From assembly GCF_001922985.1 (NCBI RefSeq), contig NZ_MRUH01000007.1, forward strand, positions 96,339 through 160,338: a DNA stretch of 64,000 nt, in the 5' to 3' direction. Shown one piece after another: positions 45,739 through 54,809 of the stretch (the stretch's first letter is position 1; every line of letters begins with the position of its first letter). Both the position numbers and the translations under genes were made by a program. The notes below the pieces were generated by a model that worked only from the letters and a program-made list of their open reading frames with translations, was not told the DNA's origin and did not search any database. Origin of the DNA: Teredinibacter waterburyi. Its GTDB lineage: Bacteria; Pseudomonadota; Gammaproteobacteria; Pseudomonadales; Cellvibrionaceae.

Positions 45739-46659
45739 ATGAACCCCCTAAAATGTTACTTCGCCAATTTTTTTCTATACGTTAAATATGTTGCGGCCTT
45801 TACATGCATTGCGTGCGTTAGCGTATGCGTAAGGGGTGAGCAAGTTCGAATACCTAAAGAAAGCGGTGAAGAGAAATTGGCGGATCGATTGATCGTCGAA
45901 TTGCTGCGCCGCGGCAATAAATACCAGCCAACATTTCCCTATGGTGAGATTGATTCAATACCTCTAAGTACAGTTATCAAGGACGTAGAGAATAATGACT
46001 TAGATATTTTTTGGGCGCTGTCGAGCCCAGATTATGAAAAGAATTTTCAGGCAATCTATATTCCCTTGTATCGCGGTCTGTTCGGCATGCGCCTAGCCAT
46101 AGTGAAACGAGAAAACGCGTACCTATTCGAAGATGTAAAATCACTTGGTGACTTAAAGCGGTTTACTGCTGGTCAGGGAAAGTTTTGGGCCGACACCCAG
46201 ATTCTAGAAAATAATGGGCTGCCAGTTGTTAAAGAGTTGAAGTACAGCAACCTTTTTAGAATGCTAGAAGCCGAAAGGTTTGACTATTTTCCTCGGGCTA
46301 TTCAAGAGCCCTGGTTAGAGGTTCAGAGGGAAGCGAATCTAAATCTTGTTATCGATAAATCATTACTGCTTTGGTACAAAGCGCCCTTCTATTTTTTCGT
46401 CAATAAAAATAATCAAGCGTTAGCGAAACATCTAACCGAGCAATTAGAACTCATGATCGCCGACGGAAGTTTTGACGAGATCTTCTTTGCTGATGAAGAA
46501 ACTCAAATGGCTCTCAAAAACTCTGATATTAAAAACCGTCGCGTTATCAAATTAGCTAATCCATTTTTGAGTGATAAAACGCCGCTTGAAAGAAATGAAT
46601 TGTGGTTGGACCCAAGTGATCTAAACGTAAAAACTTATACAAGTAGAGGGCAAAAGTGA
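45739..46659 (+). CDS. Periplasmic substrate-binding protein coupled to a chemoreceptor
   Basis: A 306-residue solute-binding (type 2 periplasmic) protein with a signal-like N-terminus (hydrophobic residues ~10-32). The fold shows two lobes: an early lobe with [15 protein letters not shown] and [14 protein letters not shown], and a return [13 protein letters not shown] and [21 protein letters not shown], typical of the amino-acid/polar-ligand family. There is no ABC permease or ATPase beside it. Its stop (TGA) overlaps the GTG start of the chemoreceptor (GTGA), so the two are translationally coupled. The ligand is unknown. Confidence 0.85.
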   Translation: MNPLKCYFANFFLYVKYVAAFTCIACVSVCVRGEQVRIPKESGEEKLADRLIVELLRRGNKYQPTFPYGEIDSIPLSTVIKDVENNDLDIFWALSSPDYEKNFQAIYIPLYRGLFGMRLAIVKRENAYLFEDVKSLGDLKRFTAGQGKFWADTQILENNGLPVVKELKYSNLFRMLEAERFDYFPRAIQEPWLEVQREANLNLVIDKSLLLWYKAPFYFFVNKNNQALAKHLTEQLELMIADGSFDEIFFADEETQMALKNSDIKNRRVIKLANPFLSDKTPLERNELWLDPSDLNVKTYTSRGQK

Positions 46660-48137
46660 AATCTATAACAACTAAAGTGTTGGTGGTTGTATTGGCAACC
46701 GTAACCATAGTTCTAGGCGTAACCTCAATCGCTTCCTATCTCTATCTTAGTACTCAAGAATACAAGGAACTAGAGAATGAAATATCGGATCTAAATGATC
46801 AACTAGAAGTCATTATGAAAGATCCTATCTTCTCCTATGATCTGCCAGTGCTGCAGAAAATTGTCGATTCCTATGTAACGGGTAATACTATCAGTGCGAT
46901 CACCGTCTTCGATCAAAAAGATCGACGTATGGTAACCGCAAAAAATGATCATTCTGTCTACCGCTCACTTAGCTTCCCTGTGACTTACAATAGCGGCAAA
47001 GAAATCGGCAAGATTAGTGTTAGCTATAGCGATGACGGCGTCACCAATGCATTGGTGTATAGCATTATTGAAACGGTAATCAATATGATCATTACGCTAA
47101 TCGTACTGTCGGTATGTTTGGTGTTGTTGATCCAGCAAGTAGTACTTCGGCCACTTTCGATAGTAACCAAAACGATATCCGGAATTAACAGTAACGGTAC
47201 ATTCAATCTCGCAGTTCGCGCGCCCACGGATCGTGAAGACGAAATTGGCGAGTTAGCGTTAAGCTTTAATAAACTGTTAGAGGTCGTCTCGTCGACATTT
47301 CGAGAAACCCAAAAGAGCATCGATCAAGTTGGTGAGTGGGTAGAGAAATTTGGCGGTGTGAGTAAAAAAACGAGCGACAATACATTGGAGCAGCGCAATA
47401 TTACTCAGAATTCTATTTCACTACTTTCCAGCCTGCAAAGCTCGATAGATGGCATTGTTAAAAGCACCGAGGATACCGCAGCCGATTGCGAAGAAACGTT
47501 GCAGGTAGCGACTGAACGAAAGCAAGACGTAGAGAAAAATTTGAAGCTTGTAAGTGATTTAGTAATTGAATTGGATTCAAATGCAACGACCTCAAATGAA
47601 TTAAGAGCCTCTAGTGAAACCATTGCAGGCGTACTTGATGTTATTAAAAATATCGCCGCACAAACAAATTTGCTGGCGTTAAATGCGGCAATTGAGGCTG
47701 CGCGGGCAGGCGAGACCGGTCGTGGTTTTGCGGTTGTTGCCGACGAGGTGCGTACCTTGGCGCAGCGAACTCAGGACTCAACTCTTGAAATAGAACGTAT
47801 TATCGGTGAGCTTCAGCAAAAAACAGAAGAGTCATTTTTGGGGACACAGCGTGGCCAAAGTATGGTTAAAGAGGCGATAAAGCTGACCGAAGCGAGCGCC
47901 GACTCCTACAACCTTATAGCCAGCAAAATTCAATCGATAAGTAGCCGCATAGCTTTAGTGGCAACCTCGGCTGAGCAGCAGCGTGAACTTAGTCACGAGG
48001 TAAACGAAAAAATGAGCAACGTGTTAAGTGGCTCGGAATATCTCGCCAATGAGATTTTACAAATGAACAGCGACGCAAATGATGTTGCTGTAGCCGAGAA
48101 GAAGCTCGTCTCGGATCTAAGTCGTTACCGCTACTAG
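46656..48137 (+). CDS. Methyl-accepting chemotaxis protein
   Basis: A 493-residue receptor starting with GTG (GAGGG five bases upstream). Transmembrane helix 1 is residues ~7-29, a short periplasmic domain of about 95 residues follows, then helix 2 (~130-160), HAMP (~160-215) and the cytoplasmic hairpin with [16 protein letters not shown] (near 337). The small sensor domain is too short for most ligand folds, which fits indirect sensing through the coupled binding protein. No C-terminal pentapeptide for CheR/CheB docking is present. A terminator follows at 48169. Confidence 0.93.
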   Translation: MKSITTKVLVVVLATVTIVLGVTSIASYLYLSTQEYKELENEISDLNDQLEVIMKDPIFSYDLPVLQKIVDSYVTGNTISAITVFDQKDRRMVTAKNDHSVYRSLSFPVTYNSGKEIGKISVSYSDDGVTNALVYSIIETVINMIITLIVLSVCLVLLIQQVVLRPLSIVTKTISGINSNGTFNLAVRAPTDREDEIGELALSFNKLLEVVSSTFRETQKSIDQVGEWVEKFGGVSKKTSDNTLEQRNITQNSISLLSSLQSSIDGIVKSTEDTAADCEETLQVATERKQDVEKNLKLVSDLVIELDSNATTSNELRASSETIAGVLDVIKNIAAQTNLLALNAAIEAARAGETGRGFAVVADEVRTLAQRTQDSTLEIERIIGELQQKTEESFLGTQRGQSMVKEAIKLTEASADSYNLIASKIQSISSRIALVATSAEQQRELSHEVNEKMSNVLSGSEYLANEILQMNSDANDVAVAEKKLVSDLSRYRY

Positions 48138-48168
48138 CTGTTGTTGTAACTGCCTACCAAACCATGCG

Positions 48169-48202
48169 AAAAAAGGCCACCAAAACGAGTTTTGGTGGCC
48201 TT
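48169..48202 (-). terminator. Bidirectional terminator between MCP and cpxP-like genes
   Basis: A perfect 14-pair stem (arms 48173-48186 and 48189-48202) with a 2-base loop. On the minus strand it is followed by six T (the A-run at 48169-48174), a strong terminator for the cpxP-like gene. On the plus strand the following bases are only TTCTG-like, so it is weaker for the MCP gene. Confidence 0.85.
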
Positions 48203-48236
48203 CTGTTATGCGAATGAAGAACACTCGATAAAGCTT

Positions 48237-48677
48237 CTATCTGCGCCAGCCGCCGCCATTGCCGACTCTATTTGACGCTTTAAAGTCTTTTAGTTGTAGG
48301 CGTTGTTCCTCGGTTAAGACCGCTTGAATTTGCGCGTGAACTTCTGCGCGCTGTAATACGCGCTCACGTGCATTTTCGGCAGCTTGCTCGGCAAGTTGAT
48401 CTACCTGCTGTTGGTAATCTACTGCTTGTGGGTCCAAATCTCGCATTTGATCGCCAAGCCAAGCGCGCGGGTTTCCATCCGTCGCATAGGTTGCGTTAAT
48501 ATCGGCGATGGCACTTTTTTGCTCGTCGGTTAGGGTTAGAATTCTCTCTAACATAGGCGTTTGCATGCCTCGGCTTGGTCCGCCGTCACCAAAGCAATCA
48601 CCTCGCCCAGCAAAACTCGCCGCGGCAGAAGTTGTGAGCGCTATAGCCAAAAGTGTTGTGGGGAATAACTTGTTCAT
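48237..48677 (-). CDS. Spy/CpxP-family periplasmic protein
   Basis: A 146-residue protein with a signal peptide (cleavage after SFA at ~23) and two LTxxQ boxes (LTDEQ and LTEEQ), the hallmark of the Spy/CpxP family of periplasmic chaperones and Cpx feedback regulators. Between the boxes lies a long charged helical region, and the C-terminus is glycine/arginine rich. It diverges from cpxR, and a CpxR box lies in the shared region. Spy and CpxP cannot be told apart by sequence; the divergent position favours CpxP. Confidence 0.88.
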   Translation of the reverse strand: MNKLFPTTLLAIALTTSAAASFAGRGDCFGDGGPSRGMQTPMLERILTLTDEQKSAIADINATYATDGNPRAWLGDQMRDLDPQAVDYQQQVDQLAEQAAENARERVLQRAEVHAQIQAVLTEEQRLQLKDFKASNRVGNGGGWRR

Positions 48678-48800
48678 AATATTAGCTCCTAAGTTGAGGG
48701 TTGATTGGTACGCTTAGTGCCAACCAATATGATGAAAGCAATCGCCTCATCCGTTGAGCAGATTATGCTCTGCCTGGTCGCTAAGTAGGGTTAAGTCAGT

Positions 48801-48815
48801 GTAAAGTTAGGTAAA
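48801..48815 (+). promoter_or_regulatory. Consensus CpxR binding site
   Basis: GTAAA-GTTAG-GTAAA is a perfect match to the E. coli CpxR box GTAAA-N5-GTAAA. It lies 40 bases before the cpxR start and about 120 bases before the cpxP-like gene, in the 177-base divergent region. It predicts autoregulation of cpxRA and possibly control of the cpxP-like gene. Confidence 0.8.
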
Positions 48816-48854
48816 GATTTACGATGATAAAAATGACTCAAGTAGACTCGTCAT

Positions 48855-49577
48855 ATGAATACTGTTGCCACCAAAATACTGCTTGTCGACGACGACCAAG
48901 AGCTGTGTGAGCTGCTAGGCGATTATCTGCGTTTACAGCAACTAGATGTTGATTGTGCTCATTCGGGAGTGGACGCCTTGACGGTGCTCGAAGCTGATAG
49001 CCGCTACGCAGCGGTCGTGCTCGATATCATGATGCCGGGTATAACAGGGCTCGATGTACTACAGAAGTTGCGCCCCGCGAATACCGTCCCGGTAATTATG
49101 TTGACGGGGCGAGGCGATGATATAGATCGTATCGTTGGGCTCGAGATGGGCGCGGATGACTACCTCACCAAACCCTGCAACCCACGTGAGCTGCTCGCTA
49201 GAATCAGAGCGGTACTGCGCAGGGCGAATGCGTCGCCCGAGGTTAGCCGTCCTGTGCCGGCGGACGAGCTAAGATTACATGGCATTAGCGTTAGCCCTGG
49301 TTTGCTCTCCGCAAATGTAAATGGCGTAGACCTGAATTTAACCGGCGCAGAGTTTCATACCTTGCAATTATTGATGCAACAAGCGGGGCAGACAATTTCT
49401 AAGCAGGAGCTAACTGAGCAAGTACTGCAGCGAAAGCTTGAAGCTTACGATCGCAGTATCGACGTTCATATTAGTCGGTTGCGGCAGAAGTTAAGTATGC
49501 AAGGTGTGGACGGCATAATTAAATCAGTGCGAGGTCAGGGCTATCAACTGCTGACCACGGATGGTCACGGTGACTAA
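48855..49577 (+). CDS. cpxR: Envelope-stress response regulator CpxR
   Basis: A 240-residue OmpR-family regulator: receiver domain with D16-D17-D18 acidic patch and phosphoacceptor Asp in VVLDIMMPGITG (about residue 59), then a winged-helix DNA-binding domain (LNLTGAEFHTLQLLMQQAG ... VHISRLRQKL). The divergent cpxP-like gene and perfect CpxR box support the CpxR name over other OmpR relatives. It overlaps cpxA by 17 bases. Confidence 0.92.
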   Translation: MNTVATKILLVDDDQELCELLGDYLRLQQLDVDCAHSGVDALTVLEADSRYAAVVLDIMMPGITGLDVLQKLRPANTVPVIMLTGRGDDIDRIVGLEMGADDYLTKPCNPRELLARIRAVLRRANASPEVSRPVPADELRLHGISVSPGLLSANVNGVDLNLTGAEFHTLQLLMQQAGQTISKQELTEQVLQRKLEAYDRSIDVHISRLRQKLSMQGVDGIIKSVRGQGYQLLTTDGHGD

Positions 49578-50988
49578 AGTAAAGCCGATGAAAGCGACAA
49601 CAAGTGAAAATCGCGTGCGCGGATTTGGTTTCCACCGACTTTTTTGGCGAATTTTTCTATCCTTTTGGTTGTCGAGTATTTTTATAATGCTGGCAACGAC
49701 CTACGTGATTACCGAAAAAATCGAGCGGGCTGACTTTACAGAAAACTATACGGGGTTGGTAAAGCAAATATCTAGCAATATCATTGAGCGTTATGAGCGG
49801 GGTGAAGTTATGCATCCGCGCTTACTCGAGCGGGAGTTGCGCCAACGATTTAATCGCGCAACGAATCATCCACCAGATGCTGGCGATTCGTCGTCTTCAT
49901 TAACGTCTATTGCCGACAATTTTGGTCATGCACCGAAAATACGTATGACAATTTTCGACGACCAAGGTAAGCAAATATTCGGCTGGCCGAACCGTAATTT
50001 ACCGCAAGACGATGTGCAGTCGTTAAATTTATTGAGTAACGCTGGCAATGAATATCAGGTGGTTTCTGTTAAGCCTCCCGTTCCGCTATTCTTTAAACAC
50101 GCTCTGCGACGTTTTACCTCGGTGCAGCTGGTGATTATTTTGATTGTGTCCAGCATCGTGAGCGCCGTATTGAGTTGGAGTATTAGTCGGCCATTGAAAA
50201 AACTCGGGCGCTACAGTCGTGACTATGCGCAGGGGAATACTTTGGTAGCGGTCGACAAAAAACTTCTGCAGCGGCGCGATGAACTTGGCGACCTCGCCAC
50301 GGATATGGCGTATATGACAAGTCATGTTAATGCGACTTTACAAGCGCAACAGCAATTGTTACACCATGTGTCCCATGAACTGCGTGCGCCCTTGGCACGC
50401 TTGCAGGCGTCGGTGGGATTGGTAGAAGAGCAGTTGTCGGACAGCACCTATACATCGCGAATACATGGAGAATGCGCGCGTATCGATAGTTTGATACAGC
50501 AGATTCTCGATTATTCTCGTTTGAATAAGACCAACGAATCAAAAACGGATGTCGATCTAGTGTCGCTGGTGGCGGAGGTGAAAAAGACTATTCAGCTTGA
50601 ATACCCCGAAAAAGAAATCGAGCTAGATTTAAAACAAGAAAGTGTAGTTGTGCCCGCATATCAGAAAACGCTCCAAAGCGCGTTGGAGAATATCGTGCGA
50701 AATGCCTGTAAATATACGCCAGCAGAAAAGAAAGTCGATATTACCCTAAGACAGCGAGAAGATAGCGTAACGGTGTGTATTAAAGACTATGGCGAAGGCG
50801 TTGACGCCGATGATATCGTTCGGCTAACCCAACCCTTTTATCGCGCGGGCAATCAAATGCACACGCAGGGTTTTGGTTTGGGCTTGAGCATTGCCGAAAA
50901 GGCGCTACACAAACACCGCGGTCAATTGCTAATTGAAAATCAACCGCGCGGTGGTTTGTGTGTTAGTTGTACACTACCAATTAGCTAA
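49561..50988 (+). CDS. cpxA: Envelope-stress sensor kinase CpxA
   Basis: A 475-residue kinase with membrane helices at about 30-55 and 180-205 flanking a ~120-residue periplasmic sensor. HAMP, the phosphohistidine motif HHVSHELRAPLARLQ and the HATPase boxes (N-box ENIVRNACKYTP, G-boxes DYGEGVD and GFGLGLSI) follow. It phosphorylates CpxR in response to envelope stress. The start may be at 49561, overlapping cpxR, or at the ATG at 49588. It ends seven bases from the convergent sthA. Confidence 0.92.
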   Translation: MVTVTKVKPMKATTSENRVRGFGFHRLFWRIFLSFWLSSIFIMLATTYVITEKIERADFTENYTGLVKQISSNIIERYERGEVMHPRLLERELRQRFNRATNHPPDAGDSSSSLTSIADNFGHAPKIRMTIFDDQGKQIFGWPNRNLPQDDVQSLNLLSNAGNEYQVVSVKPPVPLFFKHALRRFTSVQLVIILIVSSIVSAVLSWSISRPLKKLGRYSRDYAQGNTLVAVDKKLLQRRDELGDLATDMAYMTSHVNATLQAQQQLLHHVSHELRAPLARLQASVGLVEEQLSDSTYTSRIHGECARIDSLIQQILDYSRLNKTNESKTDVDLVSLVAEVKKTIQLEYPEKEIELDLKQESVVVPAYQKTLQSALENIVRNACKYTPAEKKVDITLRQREDSVTVCIKDYGEGVDADDIVRLTQPFYRAGNQMHTQGFGLGLSIAEKALHKHRGQLLIENQPRGGLCVSCTLPIS

Positions 50989-50994
50989 GTAATT

Positions 50995-52452
50995 CTAGCT
51001 GTCACTGTATTCTTTCAGCGCATCATTGCTAATAGGTACAACGTTAGGGGGAATCGCTTTGCGGTAAGGCTTCATCTTATTCCAGGCGTTGAGAGCGGCC
51101 ACTTTATAGGCTTCAGCCAGAGTAGGGTAATTGAATGCAGAGTCGACAAAGTAATCTAAGGTTCCACCCAAAGTTATAACCGCTTGGCCGATATGAATAA
51201 GCTCAGTTGCCCCTTCCCCCATCACATGTACGCCAAGCAAACGAAAATCATCCACCGCAAACAGCATTTTCAGCATGCCCTGTTGTAAGCCGAGAATTTG
51301 ACCGCGCGCGACTTCGCGAAATCGCACCACGCCGGTTTCGTAGGCGATGCCTTGCTGAGTTAATTCCTGCTCGGTTGCGCCGACCATGCTAATCTCGGGT
51401 ACAGAATAGATGCCGTAAGGGAAGTACTCGAGCTTATTGCGAAATTCATGATTAAACATATGGCAGGCGGAAAGTCGGCCCTGCACCATTGAAGTTGCTG
51501 CCAAGCTGGGAAACCCGATAACGTCGCCGGCGGCATAGATATGCGGCACTTGGGTTTGAAAAAATTCGTTTACCGTTAAACGGCCGCGCGAATCTGCCGC
51601 CAAACCTGCGGCCGGCAAGTTTAATGAGTCTGTCGATCCGGCACGGCCGGCGGCGAACAGCAACATGTCGGTTTGAATTTTTTTACCGCTGTTGAGGGTG
51701 GTAATAACTCTATTGTCAGCATCGGTCTCGATTGTTTTTACCGTTTCTTCGAGGCGTAAAACGACACCTTGGTCGCGCATTTGGTGTTGAAATTCATCGA
51801 TGATTTCACTGTCGAGAAAGCTTAGTACCCGTGCGCGCTCTTCTACCAAGGTCACCTTTACGTCGAGCGCTGCGAAAATTGTAGCGTACTCAATGCCAAT
51901 AACCCCTCCGCCAATAACGGTTAACGAGCGCGGCATTTTGTTGAAGCTTAAAATCTCGTCGCTGTCGAGAACGGTGCTGCCGTTAAAGGGAACTTCGCTT
52001 GGGCGATAAGGGCGTGTGCCCACGGCAACCAAAATATTGTGGGCCTTAATGTGTTCTAATTCGCCACCGTTAGTCTTTATCGCCAAGGTGTTCTTATCGA
52101 CAAAGGATGCCGCACCGCCGATCACTTCTACGCCGTTTCGACAAAGTTGATCGCTCATCACTTCGACTTGATGGCTGAGGGTTAGCTTTACTCGCTCGAG
52201 AACGTCGTCAGGAGTAATCTTGGTGCGCTCGCGATGATTCATTCCGTAAAAACCGCGCTGGCGCCAGCCGCTTAAATAGAGCACCGCTTCGCGTACAGTC
52301 TTACTAGGGATGGTGCCGGTGTGAACTGAAACACCGCCGACGCGGGTGTTTTTCTCAACTATGGCCGCGCGCTTGCCAAGCTTACAGGCTTGAATAGCGG
52401 CTCGTTGGCCAGCCGGCCCACTGCCAATTACTACAAGATCAAATTCTTTCAT
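50995..52452 (-). CDS. sthA: Soluble pyridine nucleotide transhydrogenase SthA
   Basis: A 485-residue FAD flavoprotein of the disulfide-reductase superfamily: N-terminal FAD motif VIGSGPAGQRAAIQA, NAD-binding VIGGGVIGIEYA, second FAD motif YAAGDVIGFPSLA, and a C-terminal dimer domain. It transfers reducing equivalents between NADPH and NAD. The redox-box region reads GGVSVHTGTIPSK with no cysteine, whereas E. coli and Pseudomonas SthA keep one Cys there. This fits a transhydrogenase, since it does not need a dithiol. Confidence 0.9.
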   Translation of the reverse strand: MKEFDLVVIGSGPAGQRAAIQACKLGKRAAIVEKNTRVGGVSVHTGTIPSKTVREAVLYLSGWRQRGFYGMNHRERTKITPDDVLERVKLTLSHQVEVMSDQLCRNGVEVIGGAASFVDKNTLAIKTNGGELEHIKAHNILVAVGTRPYRPSEVPFNGSTVLDSDEILSFNKMPRSLTVIGGGVIGIEYATIFAALDVKVTLVEERARVLSFLDSEIIDEFQHQMRDQGVVLRLEETVKTIETDADNRVITTLNSGKKIQTDMLLFAAGRAGSTDSLNLPAAGLAADSRGRLTVNEFFQTQVPHIYAAGDVIGFPSLAATSMVQGRLSACHMFNHEFRNKLEYFPYGIYSVPEISMVGATEQELTQQGIAYETGVVRFREVARGQILGLQQGMLKMLFAVDDFRLLGVHVMGEGATELIHIGQAVITLGGTLDYFVDSAFNYPTLAEAYKVAALNAWNKMKPYRKAIPPNVVPISNDALKEYSDS

Positions 52453-52760
52453 GAAGATTTAATTGCCCAAATTATTTACAAGATCATTAGCTTTGCTCAA
52501 GCAAGGTGCATACCACTACTGTAAGGTGTTTAAAGCCCGACAAAATGAGCGAAAAATGAGCGAATAGATCGAGAAGGATAGAGATGTAGCGAATGTAATT
52601 TCAGAAGAATACAGCGCTGCGCGCGATAATGGTTCACCTATGTCTGTTATGGTGCGATTTTCAGTGCTCAAATGAGGCCCTAGGTATAACTAGTATGGCC
52701 AGAGTTTAACCGCGGTATCATCAGTAGATACCTTACTAAATAGCATGGAACCCACCAATT
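52453..52760. other. 308-base divergent promoter region between sthA and an ABC exporter
   Basis: No gene is seen. A dyad GGTATC-N7-GATACC lies at 52714-52732, shortly before the exporter start. AT-rich patches at 52455-52510 and 52680-52700 may hold promoters for the two directions, but no clear consensus boxes stand out. Confidence 0.4.
52714..52732. promoter_or_regulatory. Candidate operator before the ABC exporter
   Basis: The inverted repeat GGTATC-ATCAGTA-GATACC ends 28 bases before the exporter ATG. Symmetry and position suit a dimeric repressor or activator. No regulator gene is adjacent, so it is only a candidate. Confidence 0.35.
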
Positions 52761-54578
52761 ATGACCGAAGCAAAAGTACGGAAGGATACCGCGACCGAGC
52801 AGACCGGAGCCGAGCATAAGAAAGAAAAACGTGAAAAAGCTATTCCAACGTTGATTCCCATATTCCGCTTTGTAAAACCCTACAAAATAACTGCATTGGC
52901 CGCTGTTGCGGCTTTAGTCTTTGTAGCGGCAATTAGCTTATCGATTGGTCAGGCGGTAAAGCTGGTCATCGATGAAGGGTTTGTCGCCCAGTCGGAAGCA
53001 CAGTTGGCTGCGGCGCTAGGCATTGTGTCCGTATTGATTTTTGCTATGGCCTGCGGAACCTTTATGCGTTTCTATCTGATGAGCTGGCTCGGGGAGAAAG
53101 TCAGCGCCGATATTCGGGAAGCTGTGTTTAATCGGTTGTTAAGTTTGCATCCAAGTTACTTTGAAGAAAATGTTAGCGGCGAAATTATGAGCCGATTAAC
53201 AACCGACACGACCCTTTTGCAATCTATTGTGGGATCGTCATTTTCATTGGCGCTGCGCAGCTCACTTACTTTAGTGGGCGGCTTAATTATGCTTTTTATT
53301 ACCAATGTAAAACTAAGTTTAATCGTCTTGAGCGGAATTCCGTTTGTGCTTTTGCCGATGTTGCTGTTTGGCCGCAAGGTACGAAGTTTATCGCGTAAAA
53401 GTCAGGATAGCGTTGCCGGTGTTGGTACCTATGCCGGAGAAATTATTAACAACATAAAAGTCGTGCAAAGCTATACCCGAGAGCAGGAGGAGCGCTTAGC
53501 CTTTGCGAAAGAGGTAAATACCGCATTTGAAATAGCCAAAAAGCGTATTCTTCAGCGCGCAAGCTTAATTGCTGCGGTAATAATTTTAGTTTTCATTGCT
53601 ATTACAATGATGCTGTGGGTAGGTGGTACAGATGTGTTGCGCGGCAATATAACGGCGGGCGAGCTAGGTGCGTTTGTGTTCTACGCAATTATGGTTGCGA
53701 CATCATTAGGCACTCTTTCGGAAGTCTATGGCGAGGTGCAGCGTGCGGCCGGAGCAGCGGAGCGGCTTCTTGAGTTACTGGGTGTTAGTGCAGAAATTGA
53801 AACGCCGAAAAATTTCACTAGTCCAAACTTAACCGATGCTGAATACGCGCTGGAATTTGTCAACGCGAGTTTTTCTTATCCATCCCGTCGAGATCGCTTC
53901 GCATTAAAAAATATTAACCTGCGAGTAAAACCCGGCGAAACCATTGCGTTGGTTGGGCCTTCTGGCGCGGGGAAGACAACAGTGTTTGAATTGTTAGAAC
54001 GGTTTTACGACCCAACGACAGGCCAGGTAAATCTATTTGGTAGCCCGCTCCACAGTTTGCAATTACAGGAAGCGCGCCAGCATGTTGGCTTAGTGCCGCA
54101 GCAGCCCGTGTTGTTTAGTGCCGATGTTGCCCATAATATTCGTTACGGTAAGACAGATGCGAGCGACAGTGAAGTAACCGCGGCAGCGATTAAAGCACAT
54201 GCTCATGATTTTATCGAGCAGTTGCCAGAGGGCTACCAGAGCTATCTTGGCGAGAAGGGCGTACGGTTATCTGGCGGGCAAAAACAACGTATTGCAATCG
54301 CCCGTGCCATACTAAAAGATCCAGCAATTCTTTTGCTTGACGAAGCGACCAGCGCGCTAGATGCTGAGAGTGAACAGCATGTGCAAGCAGCATTGATAGA
54401 ATTGATGCGGCAACGCACCACCTTAATTATTGCGCACCGTTTGGCGACCGTAATGCACGCCGATAGAATTATTGTTTTGGATGATGGTGTAATCGTCGCA
54501 GAGGGAACTCACGCCGAACTGCTACGAAGCTCGCCGTTGTACCTGCGCTTATGTGAACTACAGTTTAATCAAAAATAA
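52761..54578 (+). CDS. MsbA-related ABC exporter (fused permease/ATPase)
   Basis: A 605-residue half-transporter: a cytoplasmic charged N-terminus (~30 residues), six transmembrane helices to ~330, then the nucleotide-binding domain with Walker A GPSGAGKTT (about residue 400), signature LSGGQKQRIAIARAIL, Walker B ILLLDEATSALD and the H-loop IIAHRL. It falls in the MsbA-related group found in many proteobacteria, distinct from the lipid A flippase itself. The substrate is unknown; lipid or drug export is possible. It stands alone on the plus strand. Confidence 0.9.
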   Translation: MTEAKVRKDTATEQTGAEHKKEKREKAIPTLIPIFRFVKPYKITALAAVAALVFVAAISLSIGQAVKLVIDEGFVAQSEAQLAAALGIVSVLIFAMACGTFMRFYLMSWLGEKVSADIREAVFNRLLSLHPSYFEENVSGEIMSRLTTDTTLLQSIVGSSFSLALRSSLTLVGGLIMLFITNVKLSLIVLSGIPFVLLPMLLFGRKVRSLSRKSQDSVAGVGTYAGEIINNIKVVQSYTREQEERLAFAKEVNTAFEIAKKRILQRASLIAAVIILVFIAITMMLWVGGTDVLRGNITAGELGAFVFYAIMVATSLGTLSEVYGEVQRAAGAAERLLELLGVSAEIETPKNFTSPNLTDAEYALEFVNASFSYPSRRDRFALKNINLRVKPGETIALVGPSGAGKTTVFELLERFYDPTTGQVNLFGSPLHSLQLQEARQHVGLVPQQPVLFSADVAHNIRYGKTDASDSEVTAAAIKAHAHDFIEQLPEGYQSYLGEKGVRLSGGQKQRIAIARAILKDPAILLLDEATSALDAESEQHVQAALIELMRQRTTLIIAHRLATVMHADRIIVLDDGVIVAEGTHAELLRSSPLYLRLCELQFNQK

Positions 54579-54809
54579 ATGTCCGTAAAAATAGGGATAA
54601 AAAGCGACAGTAGTGGCGCACAAAGTAATAAATCTGGCGATAACCCGCAAAAGTGATATAGGTTTTCACGCGGACATTGACGTAAGTCGAAACAATTACA
54701 AAACGACTTCGAGTATTATGGGGGAGGCGAGATTTAGCAAAGTTCTGGCAGTCTGAAATGGGTGGCGCCGATATGGCTTTACCACCGCACAGGAAGGTAA
54801 AGGTTCGAT

